Source: Thiotrichales bacterium (GTDB lineage: Bacteria; Pseudomonadota; Gammaproteobacteria; Francisellales; CACEW01). From it: a stretch of 14,006 nucleotides of DNA. The notes beneath the pieces were generated by a model. That model ran no database searches and had not been told where the DNA came from. It worked only from the letters and a program-made list of their open reading frames with translations. The position numbers and the translations under genes are program-made. The stretch covers positions 1-14,006 of the forward strand of contig JAHFRR010000002.1 in NCBI GenBank assembly GCA_023266165.1. The letters run 5' to 3'. Positions 6,064 to 13,339 of the stretch are shown here, one piece after another (position 1 is the first letter of the stretch; each line of letters begins with the position of its first letter).

Positions 6064-7192
6064 ATAAACTCTCCGCAGCGGTATAAGGCAGATGGTGGGC
6101 GTCTGCAACGGCTTTACAGGTGAGATGTCCGTGCATGACGTTCAGCCCCGCGCGCAAGTAAATGTCGTCTTGTAGCGCCTTGACGGTGCCTTTGCGGGCC
6201 AATGTCAACACATAGGGGAGGGTGGCGTTGTTCAGAGCCAAGGTTGAAGTGCGAGCCGCATTGCCTGGCATGTTGGCGACACAATAATGCACAACACCCT
6301 CTTCCACATAAGTAGGATCCGCATGCGTCGTAGGTCGACTGGTCTCACAGCATCCGCCTTGGTCAATAGCGACATCCACGATCACAGCGCCTTGCTTCAT
6401 TTTTTTCAACAACGCACGTGTAATCAATTTAGGGGCTGCAGCCCCTGGAAGCAATACTGCGCCGATGACCAAATCCGCTTGGGTAATATATTCTTCGAGG
6501 GTATCGGTGGTAGAGTAAATGGTTTTCAGGCTAGATCCAAAGAGATCGTCGAGCTCTTTCAAGCGATTGAGCGAGCGATCCAGCACAGTGACGCTGGCCT
6601 CCATCCCTACTGCCATACGAATCGCGTTATAGCCGACCACTCCACCGCCAAGCACCACCACATTGGCAGGCGCAACGCCTGGGACACCGCCCAGTAGAAC
6701 ACCACGCCCACCGCAGGCTTTTTCCAGGCAATGCGCGCCTGCTTGAATGGCCAAGCGACCTGCCACTTCGCTCATGGGAGCCAGCAAGGGGAGCCTTCCG
6801 GCAGCATCTGTCACCGTCTCGTAGGCAATGGCAGTCACTTTGGATGCCATCAAGGCCTTCGTTTGCTCAAGATCAGGCGCTAAATGCAAGTAGGTGAAAA
6901 GGGTTTGATCGGCTCGCAACATCAGGCATTCATTGGGCTGAGGCTCTTTGACCTTCACGATCATATCTGCGATGTGATAGACACTCTTAGCATCTGGAAG
7001 AATGGTTGCACCGGCTGCTTGATACAGCGCATCCGTAAAATCAATGGACACACCTGCGCCAGATTGGACATAAACCTGATGACCTTGATGCACCAGCTCT
7101 CTGACGCTTCCAGGGGTGAGCCCGACACGGTACTCATGGTTTTTGATTTCTTTGGGAACACCAATTTTGATTTTATGGGCGAGTTGTGACAT
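6056..7192 (-). CDS. ald: Alanine dehydrogenase (NAD)
   Basis: This 378-residue enzyme interconverts L-alanine with pyruvate and ammonia using NAD. Landmarks are GVPKEIKNHEYRV (11-23), K82 in VKVKEP (M. tuberculosis K75, substrate), H103 in YLHLAPD (H96, catalytic), LPLLAPMSEVAGRLA (134-148), the Rossmann loop LGGGVVG (181-187) with D205 after it, and D277 in DVAIDQGGCCETSRPTT (D270). Length and all key residues agree with a functional enzyme. AGGAGA lies 5 bases before the ATG. It is the last gene of the minus-strand group, 28 bases after cls, and converges on fkpB. A role in alanine use as carbon and nitrogen source, or in NADH balance under low oxygen, is known for the family. Confidence 0.96.
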   Translation of the reverse strand: MSQLAHKIKIGVPKEIKNHEYRVGLTPGSVRELVHQGHQVYVQSGAGVSIDFTDALYQAAGATILPDAKSVYHIADMIVKVKEPQPNECLMLRADQTLFTYLHLAPDLEQTKALMASKVTAIAYETVTDAAGRLPLLAPMSEVAGRLAIQAGAHCLEKACGGRGVLLGGVPGVAPANVVVLGGGVVGYNAIRMAVGMEASVTVLDRSLNRLKELDDLFGSSLKTIYSTTDTLEEYITQADLVIGAVLLPGAAAPKLITRALLKKMKQGAVIVDVAIDQGGCCETSRPTTHADPTYVEEGVVHYCVANMPGNAARTSTLALNNATLPYVLTLARKGTVKALQDDIYLRAGLNVMHGHLTCKAVADAHHLPYTAAESLLK

Positions 7193-7197
7193 GAGAA

Positions 7198-7203
7198 TCT
7201 CCT
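7198..7203 (-). promoter_or_regulatory. Ribosome binding site of ald
   Basis: Read on the minus strand, AGGAGA stands 5 bases before the ald ATG (7192), a strong site that fixes the start. Confidence 0.7.
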
Positions 7204-7226
7204 AGAGTTATAGTAAAGAGTTATAG
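7204..7226. repeat. Tandem 13-base repeat between cls and ald
   Basis: AGAGTTATAG occurs at 7204-7213 and again at 7217-7226, a perfect 10-base core repeated with a 13-base period. The right copy contains the cls stop codon. The pair fills nearly the whole cls-ald gap and looks like a small duplication. Confidence 0.6.
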
Positions 7227-8654
7227 ATACGGCGAAAAGAGTTTATACACGTTGTTGCGCAATTTAATTAAAAAATGCTGAGAATGCAAGAACTCTAGCG
7301 TGATTTTTCGCGCTTTGACTTTTAATTTTTCAAAATAGAGACTGAGGTTTTGAGTAAAATCGATATCCATCACTTGAAGATTGAACTCAAAATTTAAATA
7401 CAAACTCCGGATATCCAAGTTCGCTGAGCCAATGAACGCACAGCAATCATCGATGAGCACCAGCTTCGTATGGGCAAAAGCGCCTTGTTGATAAAAGATT
7501 TTAATCCCCGCTTTTAACAAAGAAGGCATTTGGGTTTCACAGGCACCTTTCACAAAAGAGAGATTGTTGTGTTCAGGCAGGATAATCTCAATCTCGACAC
7601 CTCGCAGCGCGGCCGTATTCAACGCACTTCCAAGGCTTGTGCTCAAAACAAGATAGGGCGTCAAAATACGGATTTTCTGGCTGGCACATTGAATAGCGGT
7701 GATCAGCATGTAGTGCAGCTGCGGATAGGTGCGGTGTGGGCCGGTGGCAATACCACGTGCGAGCATAGAGCCTTTGAGCGCATCATCGAAATAGAGAATA
7801 TGAGGGGGTGTCTCACCCTTTGCTGAAAAATACCAACCGCGCAAGACGGTGTCTTGAAGGGCGCTGACCACAGGGCCTTCCACTTGAAAATGCAAGTCTG
7901 AAATTTTGGGTGTTGTATGCGGGGCTCGCGCCATATTGGACTCATGGATATTCAAGCCCCCTGTAAAGCCAATCTTGCCATCGACGACGAGAATTTTTTG
8001 ATGGTCTCTTAAATTCACATGGAGGGTGTAATACCATTTGCGAAAGGGGGGGAGAAACAAACGCGCTGGGACGCCGCGATTTTTCAATTGCCGATACGCA
8101 GTCGGCCAGGCGTATAAAGCGCCCACGCCATCAATTAAAACTTTCACATCCACGCCTCGATGGTGAGCGCGCTCTAGCGCCTCAATAAAGCTTAAGCCGA
8201 TCCCTCGGGATCCAAAAATATAAGTACACAGATAAATGCTTTTCTCTGCGTGTTCAATGGCGCGAAGCATTGCAGGATAGGCTTCTGTGCCATCAAACAA
8301 AGGCAAGATTTGGCAGCCTTGAAACAGGGGGTAGGTGCTGATATGTCCCGCTGTGATATTCAGTGCGTGATGGAGACGCATTTGATCGGGGTTTTGATGA
8401 TCTAGGCGATCCAGTGGATTGGGGAGGGGCTTTAAGAGGGTGTGCTCGCCTTGCTGGTGAATGCCAAAGAGCATCCATTGACGCTTCATGGCTTTAATGC
8501 GATTGACACCAAAAATCAAATAGGCCAGGGCGCCTATCACAGGGAACATCACGCAGATCGTCAGCCATATGAGGGCCGAATGCGAGTTGCGCTTGGTGAG
8601 CAAGGCATGGATGCCTGCTAATGTTCCGATGCCATATAAGACTTCAATAAGCAT
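7221..8654 (-). CDS. cls: Cardiolipin synthase, phospholipase D family
   Basis: This 477-residue protein belongs to the bacterial cardiolipin synthases, which condense phosphatidylglycerol (or use phosphatidylethanolamine) to form cardiolipin at the inner membrane. Two short N-terminal membrane helices (about 2-20 and 28-49) form the PLD-nuclease N-terminal module. Two HKD catalytic motifs follow: H218-K220-D225 in DHQKILVVD, followed by GGLN, and H395-K397-D402 in AHTKLVLID, followed by GSANLDIRS. Both are complete. The basic C-terminal tail (450-477) could contact lipid head groups. I cannot tell ClsA from other classes beyond its ClsA-like layout. The ATG has no visible ribosome site; the 28 bases separating it from aspS are very A+T-rich. 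It may depend on read-through from aspS. Confidence 0.93.
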   Translation of the reverse strand: MLIEVLYGIGTLAGIHALLTKRNSHSALIWLTICVMFPVIGALAYLIFGVNRIKAMKRQWMLFGIHQQGEHTLLKPLPNPLDRLDHQNPDQMRLHHALNITAGHISTYPLFQGCQILPLFDGTEAYPAMLRAIEHAEKSIYLCTYIFGSRGIGLSFIEALERAHHRGVDVKVLIDGVGALYAWPTAYRQLKNRGVPARLFLPPFRKWYYTLHVNLRDHQKILVVDGKIGFTGGLNIHESNMARAPHTTPKISDLHFQVEGPVVSALQDTVLRGWYFSAKGETPPHILYFDDALKGSMLARGIATGPHRTYPQLHYMLITAIQCASQKIRILTPYLVLSTSLGSALNTAALRGVEIEIILPEHNNLSFVKGACETQMPSLLKAGIKIFYQQGAFAHTKLVLIDDCCAFIGSANLDIRSLYLNFEFNLQVMDIDFTQNLSLYFEKLKVKARKITLEFLHSQHFLIKLRNNVYKLFSPYL

Positions 8655-8682
8655 AGTGTACTATTTTTTTAATTTTAATTTT

Positions 8683-10458
8683 TTATTTCTTCTGGATTTG
8701 AATCCCTAGCTCTTGCAGCTGAGCCTTGTCAACACTCGAAGGCGCTTGTGTCATCAGGCAGCTGGCGGATTGAGTTTTGGGGAAGGCAATCACATCACGA
8801 ATATTTGAAGTGCCTGAGAGCAGCATGGTCAAGCGATCCACGCCAAATGCGATACCTCCATGGGGAGGTGCGCCATATTTCAAGGCATCCAGCAAAAATC
8901 CAAATTTCTCGCGGGCTTCGTCCCGCCCTATTCCCAAAAGGGCAAAGACCGCTTCTTGCATCTCTGTGTTATGAATTCGAATGGAACCCCCTCCCACTTC
9001 ATAGCCGTTGATGACCAGATCATAAGCGCGGGAAGTTAACGTCGCCAGATCCGCTGTTTTGAGCGCCTCAGGGGTTTTAACACAAGGCGCAGTAAAGGGG
9101 TGGTGCATGGCATGCCAACGGCCGTCGGCTTCTTCGAACATCAAAAAATCTGTGACCCACAGTATTGCAAAGGGGTGTGTATAGAGATTTAAATCCGCGC
9201 CAAGCTTGATTCTCAAGGCGCCGAGGGAGGCATTGACGATCGAGGTTTTATCGGCACCCAAGAAGATCAGATCTCCCGTTTGGGCGTTGAGATGTTTTAA
9301 AAGAGGATGCAAGATCTCATCCGGGATAAATTTTAGCAGCGAAGACTGCAAACCCTCTCGGCCTTGCTGGATATCCAGTACTTTAATAGAAGCTAAGCCT
9401 TTGGCGCCATAGGTTTTGACGAATTCGACATAGCCATCCAATTGCTTTCGCGTCAGGCTTGCCGCGTGAGGGGCAGGAACTTTGAGGGCCGCAATCCTGG
9501 AATGATTGTCCTGAGCGGGATCTCTTAAAACAGGAAAATCAATATTTTTAAAATAGGAGGTGACATCCATAAGCTCCAGGGGGATTCTCAGGTCAGGTTT
9601 GTCTGATCCAAAGCGCTTCATGGCTTCTAGATAGGTCATACGTTGAAAGGGAAGCGAGAGGTCTAGGTGCAAAATTTCTTTAAAGACCGTCTGGATCAGC
9701 AACTCCATCAGGCCCATGATGTCTTCTTCTGTCACAAATGACGCTTCGATATCCAGCTGAGTGAACTCAGGTTGGCGATCCGCGCGGAGATCTTCATCTC
9801 GAAAGCATTTGACAATTTGATAATAACGATCAAAGCCCGACATCATCAAGAGTTGCTTGAAGAGCTGAGGAGATTGCGGTAATGCAAAAAAAGAACCTGG
9901 ATAGGTTCGGCTGGGGACGAGATAATCGCGCGCGCCTTCAGGCGTGGCTTTGGTCAACACGGGTGTCTCAATATCCATAAAGCCATGCGCTTCCATGAAT
10001 CTGCGCAAAACCCGTGTGAGTTGGCTTCTCATCATCAAGCGCGCTTGAATTTCAGGGCGCCTGAGGTCTATATAGCGAAACCTCAACCGCGTTTCTTCTG
10101 AGACATTCAGGTCTTCTAAAGGAAAGGGAGGCGTTTCGGCACGATTGAGGATCTCAAGGGTTGAGATCAGAATCTCAAGATGGCCACTTTTCATGGTATG
10201 ATTAAGCTGGCCTTCTGGGCGCGCTCGCACAAGGCCTGTCAGCAGGATCACATCTTCAGGTCGTACCGTTTCTGCGATGGCAAAGAGATCTTTGGACTCA
10301 GGGGCAACCACAGCTTGAACGATGCCAGAGCGATCTCGAATAGCCAAGAAGATCAGACCTCCTAGGTTTCTGCGATGATGAACCCAGCCCGCAATCGTGA
10401 CAAGGTGGCCGATCTCAGTGTCTGGAATTTCGGTGCAATAGTGGGTGCGCATTGCCAT
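8683..10458 (-). CDS. aspS: Aspartyl-tRNA synthetase
   Basis: AspRS charges tRNA-Asp. The 591-residue protein has the bacterial layout: an OB-fold anticodon-binding domain (about 18-105, GWVHHRRNLGGLIF at 24-37), a class II catalytic core with TPEGARDYLVPSR, motif 2 FRDEDLRADRQPEFTQLD (219-236), the bacterial GAD insertion, and motif 3 FGVDRL around GVDR (538-541), then the C-terminal MTQAPSS segment. Residues tied to tRNA specificity are mixed: Leu follows Asn in the HHRRNLGG loop, as in discriminating enzymes, but PEGQLN near 81-86 has Gly as in non-discriminating ones. The start is ATG 10458, with AGGAT about 10 bases upstream; the ATG at 10452 is an alternative. It lies 46 bases after the MATE gene. 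Confidence 0.97.
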   Translation of the reverse strand: MAMRTHYCTEIPDTEIGHLVTIAGWVHHRRNLGGLIFLAIRDRSGIVQAVVAPESKDLFAIAETVRPEDVILLTGLVRARPEGQLNHTMKSGHLEILISTLEILNRAETPPFPLEDLNVSEETRLRFRYIDLRRPEIQARLMMRSQLTRVLRRFMEAHGFMDIETPVLTKATPEGARDYLVPSRTYPGSFFALPQSPQLFKQLLMMSGFDRYYQIVKCFRDEDLRADRQPEFTQLDIEASFVTEEDIMGLMELLIQTVFKEILHLDLSLPFQRMTYLEAMKRFGSDKPDLRIPLELMDVTSYFKNIDFPVLRDPAQDNHSRIAALKVPAPHAASLTRKQLDGYVEFVKTYGAKGLASIKVLDIQQGREGLQSSLLKFIPDEILHPLLKHLNAQTGDLIFLGADKTSIVNASLGALRIKLGADLNLYTHPFAILWVTDFLMFEEADGRWHAMHHPFTAPCVKTPEALKTADLATLTSRAYDLVINGYEVGGGSIRIHNTEMQEAVFALLGIGRDEAREKFGFLLDALKYGAPPHGGIAFGVDRLTMLLSGTSNIRDVIAFPKTQSASCLMTQAPSSVDKAQLQELGIQIQKK

Positions 10459-10504
10459 TATTATTTAATCCTATCTATACCTGTGCTCAAAAACCAATTT
10501 TAAC

Positions 10505-11887
10505 CTAATGGCTGCCTGAAATACTAGAGGGCGCGTGTATTCTTTTCTGGTACTTGTGATACTGATGTGCGTATCGAAACCAGAGTAAGAGCGCGCCTGT
10601 CATTCCCCCTAAGGCAAATCCTGCCCAATACCCCTGAGCACCTAAGAGATGCCTTAAGAGCAGGCCGGAACCCAGGCCAATGCCCCAAAAAGAAAGGATA
10701 GAGGTGAAAAGTGTAAAGCGTGTGTCTTTCAGTGCTCGAAGCGCACCAAAGAGGGCGATGCGCTGGGACTCAAAAAGTTGGAAGACTCCAGCCCATATCA
10801 AAAAGTGCGTGATATGCATTAAAATCTCAGGGGGGAGCACCGCGTGGCTTCCAAAATCAAGACGTACGAACAGTTCTGGAACAAACCAGCCGATCAAGGC
10901 AAAGATCAAGCTGACTGAGATCGCAAGTGTGATCCCTGCCATCGCAGATCGATGTGCGCTGGGAGAATCCTGCGCCCCTAATTGATGCCCCATGCGTACG
11001 GTGATCCCCTGAGCGATGGGAAACATCAAGGCGGCAAAAAGGCTGATAGACTGCACGGCCACTTGATTAGCTGCCAGGGCGTCCGCGCCATAAAAGCCCA
11101 TCATCAGGGTGAGAATAAAGAAAAAGCCCACCTCAACAAAAAACATCAAGCCCAGAGGGAGCCCGACGGCGAGAATCTGACGAAAGTCTTGCCAGGCAGG
11201 TATGACATGCCCATTTTTAAAATAATGCCTGAACTCCCGATGCCTGAGTAGATAGATCAGCAACCCTAAAGTTGTAATCCAGTAACTCAGCGTTGCACCC
11301 AGCCCTAAACCCCCAATCCCCAAGGCTGGCAAACCCAATAGACCAAAGGTCAGTATAGCATTAAAGAAAATATTCAGCGGGACCCAACACAGCGTAAAGG
11401 CAAGGCTCACACGGGTTTTACCCAATCCAATCAAAAATTGTAAACAAACCAGACCCGAGAGATCTGGCAGCACCCCAAAGGCCAGGGCATGCAGATAGGG
11501 TTTTGCAAGATTTACCACGTGAGGAGATTGTCCCAACCAGGTCAGGATCTCTGCCATGTTCCAAACAATCAGCGTGAGTGGAAGGCATAAAAACAAAGTG
11601 AGCCAGAGTGCTGTATGCAGCGCCCGCGAGGCTTTGAGGGTGTCTCCCGCGCCATGATGTCGTGAGATGAGCACGCTCACTGCTGTCATCAAACCCCAGA
11701 TGATGACCATCAAGGTTGCAAAAAACCAGATCACGAGTGATCCTGCCCCCAACACCTTAGGGCCCAGGTGAGCTAAAAAAATCGTTGAGGTGAAACCCAG
11801 TGAGGCTTCTGTGAGGCTACTGAGAATCAAAGGGATGGTGAGTAAAAGCAGAAGTGTGAGGTCTGTCTTGTGAAACTGTATCTTCAT
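10505..11887 (-). CDS. MATE-family multidrug/metabolite exporter
   Basis: This is a polytopic inner-membrane protein of 460 residues with about twelve hydrophobic helices, fitting the NorM-like MATE exporters that expel organic cations or other compounds using Na+ or H+. Typical segments are ALAANQVAVQS (270-280), QGITVRMGHQLGAQD (293-307) and FGALRALKDTR (380-390), plus E252 in helix 7. In the first helix the usual VDT reads TST (S34 in place of Asp), and the FxxDxxQ acidic position is E373. I start at ATG 11887 rather than the in-frame codon at 11983: residues MKIQFHKTDLTLLLLLTIPL match family N termini, and a perfect -10 box lies inside the longer version. aspS follows 46 bases downstream. 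The substrate is unknown. Confidence 0.9.
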   Translation of the reverse strand: MKIQFHKTDLTLLLLLTIPLILSSLTEASLGFTSTIFLAHLGPKVLGAGSLVIWFFATLMVIIWGLMTAVSVLISRHHGAGDTLKASRALHTALWLTLFLCLPLTLIVWNMAEILTWLGQSPHVVNLAKPYLHALAFGVLPDLSGLVCLQFLIGLGKTRVSLAFTLCWVPLNIFFNAILTFGLLGLPALGIGGLGLGATLSYWITTLGLLIYLLRHREFRHYFKNGHVIPAWQDFRQILAVGLPLGLMFFVEVGFFFILTLMMGFYGADALAANQVAVQSISLFAALMFPIAQGITVRMGHQLGAQDSPSAHRSAMAGITLAISVSLIFALIGWFVPELFVRLDFGSHAVLPPEILMHITHFLIWAGVFQLFESQRIALFGALRALKDTRFTLFTSILSFWGIGLGSGLLLRHLLGAQGYWAGFALGGMTGALLLWFRYAHQYHKYQKRIHAPSSISGSH

Positions 11888-11896
11888 GATTTTTTC

Positions 11897-11925
11897 ATTA
11901 TAGGGGGAGAATAGAATGTTTACAA
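11897..11925 (-). promoter_or_regulatory. Strong sigma70 promoter giving a near-leaderless MATE transcript
   Basis: On the minus strand a -35 box TTGTAA (11920-11925, 4 of 6), a spacer of exactly 17 bases and a perfect TATAAT (11897-11902) end 9 bases before the MATE ATG (11887). Transcription would start about 7 bases beyond the -10 box, at or within 3 bases of the start codon. No ribosome binding site could fit, so the mRNA would be leaderless or nearly so. This promoter could also drive aspS, cls and ald. Confidence 0.58.
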
Positions 11926-11971
11926 GAGCACGGTGAGAGCGCATAGTGAGATATGATGAGAGTGGGTGTAA

Positions 11972-11989
11972 AATTAACAACAATTAACA
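11972..11989. repeat. Two AATTAACA repeats one helical turn apart
   Basis: AATTAACA occurs at 11972-11979 and 11982-11989, spaced 10 bases. The repeats stand 12 bases upstream of the rpmF -35 box in the 182-base divergent gap between the MATE gene and rpmF. They may be an A+T-rich upstream element or a regulator site; no known regulator consensus is recognised. Confidence 0.4.
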
Positions 11990-12000
11990 GTCACAACCGA

Positions 12001-12029
12001 TTGACATTCCCCTCTAACCCGTTTACCAT
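12001..12029 (+). promoter_or_regulatory. Sigma70 promoter of the rpmF-plsX-fabH operon
   Basis: A perfect -35 box TTGACA (12001-12006), 17 bases of spacer and TACCAT (12024-12029, 4 of 6) precede rpmF. The predicted start near 12036 gives a leader of about 34 bases containing the rpmF ribosome site TAAGGAG (12054-12060). Confidence 0.6.
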
Positions 12030-12069
12030 GGCGCGGTTAAATCTAAGATACTGTAAGGAGTAATTTACC

Positions 12070-12249
12070 ATGGCTGTTCAGCAGAACCGAAAAACACGAT
12101 CTCGTCGCGATATGCGACGTGCGCATGATGCCTTAACCGGCCCCAGTCTGTCGGAAGATGTCACCACAGGTGAGACCCATCGCCGTCATCACATGACGCC
12201 GAATGGTTTTTATCGCGGTCGTCAAGTGATTCAAAAAGGCAACGAGTAA
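12070..12249 (+). CDS. rpmF: 50S ribosomal protein L32
   Basis: This 59-residue basic protein begins MAVQQNRKTRSRRDMRRAHDAL and ends YRGRQVIQKGNE, which matches gammaproteobacterial L32 (E. coli [22 protein letters not shown]). It has no cysteines, so it is the zinc-free form. L32 is a small protein of the large ribosomal subunit. TAAGGAG stands 9 bases upstream of the ATG. In most gammaproteobacteria rpmF follows yceD; here the upstream neighbour is the divergent MATE gene and rpmF has its own promoter. plsX follows after 22 bases, the conserved order linking ribosome and membrane lipid synthesis. Confidence 0.97.
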   Translation: MAVQQNRKTRSRRDMRRAHDALTGPSLSEDVTTGETHRRHHMTPNGFYRGRQVIQKGNE

Positions 12250-12271
12250 TCTCCTCTGGAATAAGTGAATC

Positions 12272-13339
12272 ATGGATAAGCTGGATAAGCGGGATCGACG
12301 GTTAGCGATTTCAATCGATGCCATGGGCGGTGACCATGGGATGCGTTCTTCCTTGCCTGCTGTGAGGCGTGCTGCGGCGCGACACAAAGCGGTGGATTTC
12401 ATCCTTGTCGGTCGTGAAGACAAGCTCAAGCGTGCCTGCAAAACGTTGAAGATGGCCGATGTGCCCAACATCCTGATCCAACATGCCTCTGAAACCGTAG
12501 AGATGGATGAGCTGCCTTCTGTTGCCCTGCGCACGAAGAAAGATTCTTCCATGCGAGTGGCTATCAATCTTGTCAAGGAAGGGCGTGCCAACGCCTGTGT
12601 GAGCGCGGGTAATACCGGTGCCTTGATGGCGACTTCACGATTTGTATTGAAGATGCTGCCGGGCATTGATCGTCCTGCCATTATCTTTCAAGTGCCGTCC
12701 TATGACTTAAAAACCCAGACGGTGGGTAAAGTGTTTATGCTGGATCTGGGAGCCAATGTCGATTGTACCGCAGAGCATCTCTATCAGTTCGCAATCATGG
12801 GTGCGGAGCTGGCCAAGATCAGCGGAATTGAGAATCCGCGTGTCGGGCTTCTGAATATTGGTGAGGAAGAAATCAAAGGTCTGGATTCTATCAAAGAAAC
12901 AGCCAAACGTCTTCAGCAAGATCCAGGTATCAATTATATTGGCTTTGTGGAAGGCAATCAGGTGTATTTCCAACAAGCCGATGTGGTTGTCTGTGATGGG
13001 TTTGTGGGAAACGTAGCCCTGAAAGCCTCAGAGGGTGTGATGAAGATGTTCAGCCAGGTGATTCGCGCTGAAATTAAAAATAATTTTTGGTTGCGTCCGT
13101 TTGCCCTGTTCGCGTCTCCCATTCTCAGCCGTGTGAAAAAACGTTTAGACCTGTCCCAATATAACGGTGCCAGCCTATTGGGTTTGCGAGGTACTGTGCT
13201 GAAAAGCCATGGCGGTGCCGATGCTCGGGCGTTTGAGACTGCAATTTTAAAAGCCATCCATGAAGCCCAAAACAACGTGCCAGAGGCCATTCACCATCGG
13301 ATTGAGGCCATCTTAGGGCATGAAGCAGTGCAGCGCTAG
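12272..13339 (+). CDS. plsX: Phosphate acyltransferase PlsX
   Basis: PlsX converts acyl-ACP to acyl phosphate, the donor for the first acylation of glycerol-3-phosphate in phospholipid synthesis; it acts at the cytoplasmic membrane face. The 355 residues show DAMGGDHG (16-23), SAGNTGALMA (111-120), MLDLGANVDC (156-165), LNIGEEEIKG (194-203) and CDGFVGNVALK (241-251), all expected for the family. The start ATG at 12272 has only a weak AAGTGA-like site. An 8-residue charged N-terminal stretch precedes the first strand, slightly longer than in E. coli. The last 20 bases overlap the fabH start, pointing to translational coupling. Confidence 0.96.
   Translation: MDKLDKRDRRLAISIDAMGGDHGMRSSLPAVRRAAARHKAVDFILVGREDKLKRACKTLKMADVPNILIQHASETVEMDELPSVALRTKKDSSMRVAINLVKEGRANACVSAGNTGALMATSRFVLKMLPGIDRPAIIFQVPSYDLKTQTVGKVFMLDLGANVDCTAEHLYQFAIMGAELAKISGIENPRVGLLNIGEEEIKGLDSIKETAKRLQQDPGINYIGFVEGNQVYFQQADVVVCDGFVGNVALKASEGVMKMFSQVIRAEIKNNFWLRPFALFASPILSRVKKRLDLSQYNGASLLGLRGTVLKSHGGADARAFETAILKAIHEAQNNVPEAIHHRIEAILGHEAVQR

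Noticed and set aside
8655..8682. A+T-rich spacer between aspS and cls as a promoter or terminator
   Set aside because: It has poly-T runs but no stem and no clear -35/-10 pair, so no function is claimed.
10459..10504. Separate promoter for aspS in the MATE-aspS gap
   Set aside because: TATAGA-like sequence is present on the minus strand, but the -35 position at 17 bases is poor, so the evidence is too weak.
12133..12681. 182-codon open frame on the minus strand opposite rpmF and plsX
   Set aside because: It lies entirely antisense to conserved genes; its sequence is Ser/Arg-rich and shows no family. It is a coding shadow.
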